A stretch of DNA of 64,000 nt from Eublepharis macularius (taxonomy: Eukaryota > Chordata > Lepidosauria > Squamata > Eublepharidae). The stretch is taken from assembly GCF_028583425.1 (NCBI RefSeq), contig NC_072805.1, positions 11,604,001 through 11,668,000 of the forward strand, read 5' to 3'. A model generated the notes under the pieces. That model saw only the letters and a program-made list of their open reading frames with translations, made no database searches and had not been told where the DNA came from. Shown one piece after another: positions 57,301 through 64,000 of this stretch (position 1 is its first letter; each line of letters starts with the position of its first letter). Made by a program: the position numbers and the translations under genes.

Positions 57301-59307
57301 CTCCCTGAAGGAGATCTCCCATGGGGAAGTCATGAATCCACTGACACTATGCCCCAACTGGACAAGGACCTGACGTCGGCCCAGCAGCAGCAAGTTCTTC
57401 AGCTGGTGGAGCAGGTGCCTGGCATCTTCTCCTGCAAGCCAGGACGAACGTCCTGGGTGACACATGCAGTTACCACTCCCCCAGGGCAAGCAGCCCGAGC
57501 TGTCTGGCGCCCTATCCCCCGGAAGCAATGGGAAACGGTAGCCCGGGAAGTTGACGATATGTTGCGCATGGACATAATAGAACCCTCCAACAGCGCCTGG
57601 CGCAGCCCAATAGTTTTAGTGCCTAAACCGGATGGAAGCACCAGGTTCTGTGTGGACTACAGAGAGGTGAACAAGGTGGCACAATTTGATGCCTATCCTA
57701 TGCCTAGGGCTGATCTCTTGATTGACCAGTTGGGCACAGCCCAATACCTGTCTGCCCTGGATCTTACTAAGGGCTACTGGCAGATCCCCATGAAGGCATC
57801 CGATAAGGAGAAGACAGCCTTTGCCACTCCACAAGGCCTGTTCCAATTTAAAGTGATGCCATTTGGGCTCCATGGGGCTGCCGCTACGTTTCAGAGGTTG
57901 GTTGATCGGGCATTAGCTCAATGTCAGGGCTTTGCCCTGGCATATATTGATGACATAATAATTTTCAGCCTGGACTGGCCATCACACCTACAGCATCTAC
58001 AGGCTGTTCTCCAGGCACTGCAGGTAGCGGGCCTGAAAGTCAACCCCAAGAAAAGCCGAGTGGGGTTTCGGGAGCTCAAGTACCTGGGGTTCCTCGTTGG
58101 CCGGGGACAGCTAAAGCCACTGCCAGAAAAAGTGGCTACATTGGAACAAACTCCTCCTCCCACGACCAAGAAGCAGATGAGACGCTTTCTGGGCCTGGTG
58201 GGATATTACAGTAAATTTATCCCCCAGTTTGCGAGCCAGGCGAGTCCTTTATCCGACTGCCTTCGAAAGGGTCAGCCCAACACCATCCAGTGGGACCCCA
58301 TCCGGCAGAGGGCCTTTGACACCCTGAAAACCGCCCTGTCCCAGGCCCCCGTCCTTCGGAATCCAGACTTTGAGAGACCATTCACAGTCCACACTGATGC
58401 CTCGGGAACAGGGCTGGGAGCTGTCCTGTCTCAGGAGGTCGACGGACAGGAACACCCCATCCTGTTTATTAGCCGGAAACTGCAACAGGCAGAGCAGAAG
58501 TATGCAACAATAGAAAAGGAGGCCTTGGCGGTGAAATGGGCTGTTGGGGCCTTACAATACTACCTCTCTAACAACCCCTTTATCTTAGTGACCGATCATG
58601 CTCCATTGCAATGGATGGCTCGCATGAAAAACCATAACAACAGGGTCCTGAGATGGTATCTCTCACTACTACCATTCAGCTATTCAATCCAGCATCGCCC
58701 TGGCCGGCTACATGCCAATGCTGACTTCATGTCCCGGATGTTTGAAGACCTACCTGGACCAGGTCCAGCAACCCCACCGGAGGGGGTGTGTCCGGCGACG
58801 CCGGCCTTTTGTCCACCCTCACCACCAGCCCTGCAGCAGCAGGCACCCCCTTTAGGTCCTGCAGCACAGCCTCTGGCAGTACCTCAGTTGCAGGAGCCCC
58901 TACAGGCCTCCAGGCCTCTCCCACCCTTAGGCCAGTTGCAGCCGACGCCCAGGCACAACTCTGGGGAACAGCCTGCAGCCACTCAGCAGACTCACCTGTC
59001 TCCTGCAGTTGCCCAGATGGCTACATTTCATCCAAGCTCACAGGAGGTTGCCATCAGCACAAGGCAGGCAGGCGCAGGCTCCAAGATGCCAAGGGAGCCA
59101 CTGGGGAAGGTTCAGAAGCAGCAGGGGCGAGCCAGGCAGAGAGCAGACCAAATGCCACACCCTAGGTGGGGATGGAGGGGGTGGAGCCAGGAGACTACAG
59201 AGTCTACCCAGCCCTCCTATCAGATAGGCTGGGAGCAGGGCCAGTCAGGGAGACGGGGTGATGATTGGGGCCAGAGCCAGGGAGGTGGGGCCAGGGGAGG
59301 CCTTTAA
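54322..59307 (+). CDS. Gag-Pol polyprotein of the Gmr1-type retrotransposon (1,661 codons, uninterrupted)
   Basis: Structural and replication polyprotein of an LTR retrotransposon. Residues 47-88 are seven copies of a THEETA-like hexapeptide. Residues about 160-315 are Gag capsid, with a SCAN-like part from 229 (SPETYRQRF) to about 315 (LLENFLAAEV). A lone CNPEGH at 396-401 is all that remains of a zinc knuckle. Protease has D447-S-G. Integrase has H640, H645, C675, C678 (zinc-binding) and the catalytic triad D707, D766, E802 with 35 residues between the last two, then a GPY/F-like region near 935-975. RT has D1147 and YIDD at 1208-1211. RNase H shows D1359, E1400 and D1425. Residues 1490-1661 are encoded by the 3' LTR and are Pro/Gln-rich. 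The ATG lies in the 5' LTR; if translation starts later, the first part would be shorter. All catalytic residues I could check are present. Confidence 0.92.
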   Translation: MAGHQERVPVREDPHTVVENAGTDPVMRHPLHGRPVPVPTRALTTLTHEETATHEEAATHEETATHEETATHEETATHEETMTHEETATGGLSAATFTQFGQWLVEHQNQFLRDVTQQIMGTQAALVQDLWQVFRSGTVGLTTIGAAIRAAGTPWFSLRKLGPDDDIDAYLEIFERTADAAQWPKEQWAFIIGPYLTGHAQAALKALPKAEGGNYETLKAAILDRYEVSPETYRQRFRSMTYQKGDRPRALVTALRDAATRWLQPATESEKTIVDQVVLEQLMVIIPPQAQHWLACNKPGGLPEATKLLENFLAAEVRDGPWEGGRPERREEPNLQKRKARRPTNGWASKQPQGPLPRPAPKRTPQQIRTCSQLPRPLRSGLGELGPSSQSSLFTCNPEGHMQPEHMLTGGGTREGAKIHLTTSPPRPLPLLAMVTVAGRKLKAMVDSGSSVSMIRTRLLPPRLPIIRTVVITCLHRHTEEYPVVRVPMKCQGTTREVELARVAELPYPVLLGRDAPGFLQILHSLTASQEAMAGEEVAGHPGPSTEPQLDQPPQCPPTWDTDPGFLAAQGNDETLEALRLAVAVREGEIQDERRARRLPRIVQQRGVWYRIAQGRGKEVQQLLVPQQFRKEVLAFAHDHAWAGHQGVKNTLARLLDHFFWPSMAGDVKEFCKTCAVCQRTSTRPPPRAPLAPLPIIQTPFERVAMDFVGPLPRTPRGCRYLLVLMDYSTRYPEAIPLRNMKTAGVARALLRFFAHVGLPREILTDRGTPFTSALMKQLCQTLGIQQIHTSAYHPQTDGLVERFNQTLKSMLRKLAHDRPSQWDLYVDPLLFAVRETPQASTGFAPFELLYGRKPRGILDLVESRWVDPVPVEGIDPPEYVRRLRDQLDRAQEAARQNLQAAQQAQKEQYDRGTRLRTLTVGSKVLVSRRVLPQGHSDPWQGPFLITRVVSPLSYEVQCGPHRQHKKRLHINDLREWREREPATCQLADDPHALPEGDLPWGSHESTDTMPQLDKDLTSAQQQQVLQLVEQVPGIFSCKPGRTSWVTHAVTTPPGQAARAVWRPIPRKQWETVAREVDDMLRMDIIEPSNSAWRSPIVLVPKPDGSTRFCVDYREVNKVAQFDAYPMPRADLLIDQLGTAQYLSALDLTKGYWQIPMKASDKEKTAFATPQGLFQFKVMPFGLHGAAATFQRLVDRALAQCQGFALAYIDDIIIFSLDWPSHLQHLQAVLQALQVAGLKVNPKKSRVGFRELKYLGFLVGRGQLKPLPEKVATLEQTPPPTTKKQMRRFLGLVGYYSKFIPQFASQASPLSDCLRKGQPNTIQWDPIRQRAFDTLKTALSQAPVLRNPDFERPFTVHTDASGTGLGAVLSQEVDGQEHPILFISRKLQQAEQKYATIEKEALAVKWAVGALQYYLSNNPFILVTDHAPLQWMARMKNHNNRVLRWYLSLLPFSYSIQHRPGRLHANADFMSRMFEDLPGPGPATPPEGVCPATPAFCPPSPPALQQQAPPLGPAAQPLAVPQLQEPLQASRPLPPLGQLQPTPRHNSGEQPAATQQTHLSPAVAQMATFHPSSQEVAISTRQAGAGSKMPREPLGKVQKQQGRARQRADQMPHPRWGWRGWSQETTESTQPSYQIGWEQGQSGRRGDDWGQSQGGGARGGL
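54371..54388 (+). other. Candidate primer-binding site
   Basis: Three bases after the LTR end the sequence reads TGGTGGAGAATGCAGG. A TGG start is expected of a site complementary to a tRNA 3' CCA end, but I cannot name the tRNA. The position overlaps the Gag-Pol frame. Confidence 0.35.
58779..58788 (+). other. Polypurine tract of the Gmr1-type element
   Basis: GGAGGGGGTG directly precedes the TGTCC start of the 3' LTR, the position where plus-strand DNA synthesis is primed. It also lies inside the open frame. Confidence 0.75.
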
Positions 59308-59504
59308 ATTCAGGTTCCTGTGAAGGCCGAGGAGAATTTTGCAGGGAGAGACAGCTGGAGCGTGCTGCTACTCCCAGGGCAGGAGAAGGAACAAGGTGGT
59401 GCAACCCCCTTCCCTGCCCATCTGAGGCCGGAGGACACCTGCCTGGAGAGTTGGTAGGATGGCAGGCCATCAGGAGAGGGTGCCAGTGAGGGAGGATCCT
59501 CACA
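58789..59504 (+). repeat. 3' LTR of the Gmr1-type element
   Basis: 716 bp, same length as the 5' LTR. The Gag-Pol frame continues through its first 519 bases to a stop at 59305-59307. In the 5' LTR the equivalent frame carries a TAG at 53730-53732 because of one of the eight differences. Confidence 0.95.
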
Positions 59505-59545
59505 GGTGGTATATAAATCGAATGTTATTATTATTATTATTTGCT
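59505..59545 (+). repeat. tRNA-type SINE, right part after the LTR element
   Basis: GGTGGTATATAAATCGAATG plus (TTA)n is the tail of the SINE begun at 53437. Confidence 0.8.
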
Positions 59546-59825
59546 AGCACCCTGTAGTTATATAGGCTACATAAATCATGCAAAGACACACACACCAACA
59601 GAGCAATGATTGGTAAAATAAACACTGTGGATCTATCAGAGCTATTCTCTTTGGTTGCAAGATAGATGCTGGTTGATCTGGGTGCCTGTCTTGTGGTTTC
59701 AGCTAACTTCCTCCTCCCTCCCTCGCCTCCCACCACCCAGTGGAACTGAAACAGAAAGTATCAGGGAGTATCGCCATAATTCACTAGAGTTGCCAAAGGC
59801 CTAGAGGAAAAAAAGTCCTCCCCCT

Positions 59826-60019
59826 TTGAAATAAAATCCGGCCCTCAAGTCATAATTGACTTATGGCGACCCCTAGTGAGGTTATCATGGCAAGAGACTA
59901 ACAGAGGTGGTTGGCCATTACCTGCCACTGCAACCCTAGTCTTTGTTGTAGGTCTCCCATCCAATTACTAACCAAGGCCGACCCTGCTTAGCTTCTGAGA
60001 TCTGACAAGATCAGGCTCC
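59826..60019 (-). repeat. 5S-rRNA-derived SINE, better copy
   Basis: The complement reads CTGATCTTGTCAGATCTCAG, AAGCTAAGCAGGGTCGGCC and TTGGTTAGTAATTGGATGGG, following 5S rRNA through box A, the intermediate element and box C. It then passes to a non-5S body ending GGGGTCGCCATAAGTCAATT. Reptile 5S-derived SINEs of this sort are known. Confidence 0.8.
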
Positions 60020-60587
60020 CCAACTTAATAGGATGTTATTTACCTCCATGACATGAAAAGCTTCAATTGCCCATTTCGACACATTAAGCCTCTATTAATG
60101 GAACAGGACTTTTTTTCCCTCCAGGCTGTTCACAAGCCTGTGATTCACTAACATAATATAAGGAATATGAAAAGGCAAATTTACTGTTTGAACACATGGG
60201 TCTTTTTGGCTTAATTTTTTTATTTGTTGCAATCCGAATGCAAGCACCTCCTCTGGAGCTGCCCTAATACTGGTGCTTTCTTTTTACTTAAAGGATATCC
60301 CCCCCCCCCAAAAAAATCTTGGCAGACAGTACGTTCTCCAAGTATGACAAAGACAGAGGCACGTATTACTCAGATGCTGTGGGTGAAGAACTGTTAACTA
60401 AATGTTATCTGAAATGGAAATACCTGTTTAGAATTTGTAGAAATTAAGAGTTCCAGTTTCACTTGTTGGAAAGCTAGAGGGTTCTCACCCCCTCCCCGGC
60501 ATTAGGAACGCTAGACTGGCTTGACATTGCTGCAGTGCTGGTGTAACGTTATGGCAGTACAGAAACCATGCCAGCTTGACTTATCAG
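60020..60587. other. Unassigned intergenic sequence
   Basis: AT-rich, no repeat or gene recognised. A C homopolymer lies at 60300. Confidence 0.5.
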
Positions 60588-60847
60588 CAAGGCTTTTCTT
60601 CAGCAGGAACGCGGTGGAACGGAGTTTCGGAACCTCTTGAAAATGGTCACATGGCTGGTGGCCCCGCCCCCTGATCTCCAGGCAGAGGGGAGTTTAGATT
60701 GCCCTCCGCGCCACTGAGAGGCGCAGAGGGCAATCTGAATTCCCCTCTGTCTGGAGATCAGGGGGCAGGGCCACCAGCCATGTGACCATTTTCTCCGAGG
60801 GCAACCCACTGAGTTCCACTACCTTTTTTCCCAGAAAAAAAGCCCTG
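60588..60847. mobile_element. Palindromic hAT MITE, copy 4
   Basis: Worn left end CAAGGCTTTTCTTCAGCAGG and intact right end AAAAAAAGCCCTG. Flanks CTTATCAG and CTTATCAA, one mismatch. The centre is GCGCCACTGAGAGGCGC. Confidence 0.8.
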
Positions 60848-60855
60848 CTTATCAA

Positions 60856-61780
60856 TCTGGTGGGGGAACTGCTACACCTGGGCATGCCACAGTTATTAGC
60901 ACAAAATCAAACTCCCAATTCTTTTGCCCTGCAGGTCACACACAAGGCCACAGGCCTGCAACCTGGAGCCAAAGGATGTCAAAATTCAGAGCAAGCGATC
61001 CAAGAAGAAGAGCCTGTTTGCAGAACTGAAACTATTCAACACCATTGCTGATCTTTGACCTGTTCGTTAAGGTTAACTATCTATAATGTGCAGCCTAAAC
61101 ACAGGTTGTTTCAAGTCCTTAATTAGAAAACGGCACACATGAAGGCTCAGAATAAATAGCAAATATTTCTGGATCCCCTCCAGCAATTGTTTTAGTGCCC
61201 TGGCATAAATCTGTGCATGCCTCATCCTTGGGTTACTGGCGGCTCTTCACCTATATACTTTCCTTTTCTGTAAAAACATCTCTTTTAGTGTCAAAAAAAT
61301 CTTTTGTCTGCTATTCTCTTTGTGTATAGATTATTCTAGCATCTGACTTACTCCTCCAATAGACCTTAACTTTAAAAGATGTCATTTCCTTTTCAAAAGA
61401 GCCGTATTTGGTTCTGCAGTGAGCCACTTTTGACTCTGGAGCCATGAGTGCAGCAAACCCCTGCACAGGACAGGCTAACTGCCCGCACGTGTGCATTCTC
61501 TGTTGTTGCTCCAACATGTGTGAGGAGGTCCGGAAGGCTCCTATGTTCCTTGCATTCTTGCATTCTGCAAACTGGAAAACAAGAATTGTTCAGGAGGGCA
61601 TTTCTATAAAGGCAATATGGCTATATTATAATGCAATGGTTCAGGAAAGTACTTTAAAAAAGGGAACAGGGCTGGTCTTTACTACTGCAAATACTATCTG
61701 TGTTGCTGCAGGTATTGTGCTGCTCTCGTGCATTGTCTTCAACATATCTTTTCTGCTTTATTTAACATCAACATGTCTAT
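60856..61780. other. Unassigned intergenic sequence
   Basis: A short LINE-like phrase (a GTGTGAGGAGGTCCGGAAGG run near 61520) and a CAGGTCACACACAAGG-type stretch occur, but no element can be delimited. A 132-codon frame at 61444-61842 ends inside a SINE and is not credible. Confidence 0.4.
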
Positions 61781-61787
61781 TTCCAAA

Positions 61788-62080
61788 GAGCCCCGTGGCG
61801 CAGAGTGGAAAGCTGCAGTACTGCAGGCCAAGGTCGTCATGACCTGCGTTCGATCCCGGCGGAAGCCAGGTTCAGGTAGCCAGCTCAAGGTTGACTCAGC
61901 CTTCCGTCCTTCCGACTCCGAGGTCAGTAAAAAGAGTTCCCAGGTTCCTGGGGGTAAAGTGTAGATGACTGGGGAAGGCAATGGCAAACCACCCCATAAA
62001 AAGTCTGCCAAGAAACTGTCGTGATGCAATGTCCTCCCATGGGTCAGTAATGACTTGGCGCTTGCAACTTTACTTACCTT
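61788..62080 (+). mobile_element. Sauria SINE with 15-bp target duplication
   Basis: AGCCCCGTGGCGCAGAGTGG head, GCGTTCGATCCCGGC B-box, AGGTAGCCAGCTCAAGGTTG body and CAGTAATGACTTGGCGCTTG 3' end. ATGTCTATTTCCAAA is repeated at 61773-61787 and 62081-62095. Confidence 0.88.
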
Positions 62081-62609
62081 ATGTCTATTTCCAAACATCG
62101 ACATAGAGGACATGATCAGTGGAGCCACAAAATGAAGCTAGGGACAGGCCAGCGGGATTTTTCTACAAACCTGAAGGAAATCCCAGGGTGGCAGAAAAAT
62201 CTGACACACACATCAGGGGATTAAAACTCTCCAAAAGACCAGAAATGGCTTGACTGGTGGATGGAAAGGAGAGAAGGAAGCAAGCCCAGTGGCAGCAGAC
62301 ACAGCGCCCCCTGGGCCCAGCCTGATGCTAGCAGTGGCCAACACGCAAATGGGCTTGATCTGGCCCAGTACTGGCAGCTACCACACCTCTGGGCCCAGCT
62401 TAGCACTGGAGGCCACCATGCCGCTCGGTGAGACTTTTCCCAAGAAGAGGCTCCCAGGTGTGGAGAAGAAGGGAACGCTGAAGACAGGAGAGCAGATAAA
62501 GGTGGGTGGGTGGGAAGGAAAAAAGGAAGCAGGAACGGGGGAGAGGCTTTGGGGAAGGGGATACAGGGGGAAATTCGATGCCCACGGGTATCATATATAA
62601 TTTTTTTTT

Positions 62610-62735
62610 GCTTTGGTTCACATTTCTGTAATCCTAATTTAATTGCATTGTTTATTGGATGCCTCATTCTATTGATTGCATTGAATTACTTTGTGTAATC
62701 CTCCTTGAATCCGAGTGAGAAAGAAGAGATCATTA
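62610..62735 (+). repeat. L2/CR1-like 3' end fragment
   Basis: TTTAATTGCATTGTTTATTG followed by TTTGTGTAATCCTCCTTGAA and CCGAGTGAGAAAG, the same terminus as at 18600. Confidence 0.55.
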
Positions 62736-63539
62736 TCACCATCATCTCACTGAAATTTGTCATATGGGGAGGGGCAGACATGCACAAAAGGAGAGGAAAA
62801 TCACACTCGAAAATAATCTGCCAGTGCTCCAGAAGAACCAATCTCTTGCACAAGAGCAAGCCACCTTACACCAGAACAAGGTTCTGCCATAAGCTAAATG
62901 TATTCGTAGGAACAAACTTGATTCTTTGTGATGATAACAGGGACTTCCTTTGCATGCAAAATGGGCAATTTGTGGTTGAGGCATTTCTTCACCGCCAGAG
63001 TCCTGCGTTTTGCATTCCCTTTTGATTTTCAAGCAGAAGTGATTTTATGACAGTACATTTGGGTGTGATGTTCAATTGAGCCAGAATGCAGAATGTGATA
63101 TTACAGGGCCACTCAACTTTCCTGAGAATCTCTTCTAGGCTCTGAAGGCTGCAAACATACATTTGAAAATGTGTGATAGGAATTGCTGACTGAAATCTCC
63201 AAAGCATGAGGGGTGGCTGAGCACAATCTCCAGTTGCTAGAAGCAGGCAAGAGTGCCCTCTTCCACTCCTCCAGCCAAGGAAAACCAGAATACGTTTGCC
63301 TAATTATTACAGGAACAGTCATTTGGTTGGCCGGGGTACAGTATATGATTTTTTTTCCCTTGCAGGAAGTTCACATATCCCTGTTTATGGCAAACCATTT
63401 TGTTTGTTTTTTCCAGAGCTGTTAAATTAGGCGATTCTTATCCCATCCACACACACACATACCATTTACATCCATGTGCATCTAAGCAAGAAAAAAAATC
63501 GATTTTTTTCTCCCATATTCATTGGTGGCAACTGTCTGC

Positions 63540-64000
63540 TCAGCCAAATGTTTCCAAATATATTTATATAAAATAATGGGATGGGCTGAAACTCAGTCCC
63601 TGTTCTCTTTATAAGTTGCCGTCTAGCCAAGTTCATTTCCTTTCCTGTCTGAGGCCAGCGCTGAACTGTATTATCTCACAACTTAAAAGCCAATCGGGCT
63701 GCATTTTTCTTTCTTTCCGCCCTCTCGGAAGAAGGGGGCGGGTGGGAAGACGCCCGGATTAAATGAACGGGGCACCCCAGAGCTTGGATGCTTTATGAAT
63801 GAGCTCACATCCTCCCTCTTTCTCTCTTCCATATTCTCTCATTCTCTCTTGTTTTCTCTCTTACGCACACACACACACGCACAAAAGAACAACTTCTGCA
63901 GCAAGCTGCAGACTGCAAAGGCATACACTCACACAGGGAAGGCATCAGTTGCTCCTAAGTATCTATTGCAACTGCAAAACAGTACAAAAAGAAAGGCAAG
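63540..64000. promoter_or_regulatory. Repeat-free segment with CCAAT and GC box, possible regulatory element
   Basis: AGCCAATCGGG (CCAAT at 63690-63694) precedes GGGGGCGGG at 63734-63742. The segment carries no known transposon, apart from a (CA)n run near 63865. It could be a promoter or distal enhancer, but nothing in the window shows what it serves. Confidence 0.25.

Larger units (their letters stand above)
53652..59504 (+). mobile_element. Full-length Gmr1-type Ty3/gypsy LTR retrotransposon, 5,853 bp
   Basis: Two 716-bp LTRs (TGTCC...TCACA) bracket one long Gag-Pol frame. GGTGG is duplicated at 53647-53651 and 59505-59509, and removing the element restores the SINE sequence GAAGGGTGGTATATAAAT seen at 13133 and elsewhere. 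Domains run Gag, protease, integrase, reverse transcriptase, RNase H. Having integrase ahead of RT while the RT is Ty3/gypsy-like is the hallmark of Gmr1-type elements, first known from cod and found in several deuterostomes. No envelope gene is present. LTR identity of about 98.9% and the unbroken frame point to recent insertion. Confidence 0.93.

Noticed and set aside
58789..59504. Envelope gene at the 3' end of the LTR element
   Set aside because: The frame after RNase H is Pro/Gln-rich LTR sequence with no membrane segment or signal peptide.
59930..60019. 5S rRNA gene
   Set aside because: Only part of 5S is present, diverged, and joined to a SINE body; no full gene or terminator.
62221..62667. 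Minus-strand 148-codon frame
   Set aside because: Low-complexity Pro/Ser/Leu sequence with no domain; overlaps another open frame on the plus strand.

Overview
The window is vertebrate nuclear DNA, most probably from a squamate reptile (lizard). The evidence is a split cyclin D gene with GT-AG introns and a CpG-rich first exon, set in sequence crowded with Sauria-type SINEs, a 5S-rRNA-derived SINE, L2/CR1-like LINEs, Penelope-like elements (PLEs), hAT-type MITEs and a Gmr1-type LTR retrotransposon. There are no bacterial features. All coordinates, alignments and counts were made by eye.

The one host gene is cyclin D2 (CCND2) on the minus strand, with coding exons at 41446-41652, 39329-39544, 29216-29375, 13984-14132 and 6666-6815. 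They join in phase to 882 nt (293 residues plus stop). A long 3' UTR probably follows from 6665 towards about 3000 or lower. The start codon lies in a CpG-island-like block (about 40.7-41.95 kb). About 350 bp upstream of the ATG an L2-like LINE begins. Two further GC-rich blocks (45.25-45.8 kb and 46.3-46.57 kb) carry promoter-like motifs and may be displaced parts of the same regulatory region.

The introns hold many nested repeats. A 270-bp hAT element with a perfect 8-bp target duplication sits in an L2 reverse-transcriptase region. A 903-bp hAT-like element carries three tandem units. A PLE composite has two opposed GIY-YIG endonuclease fragments. A 167-bp insertion whose first part resembles the 7SL RNA/Alu domain lies in a tRNA-type SINE, flanked by 8-bp direct repeats.

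The region upstream of the gene (42-64 kb) is mostly mobile DNA. It has four palindromic hAT MITEs with target duplications, several PLE pseudo-LTR pieces, and a 5,853-bp LTR retrotransposon (53652-59504) inserted in a SINE with a GGTGG duplication. That element keeps a single uninterrupted 1,661-codon Gag-Pol frame whose integrase precedes reverse transcriptase (Gmr1-type order), and its Gag resembles the vertebrate SCAN domain. It is the most striking item in the window.
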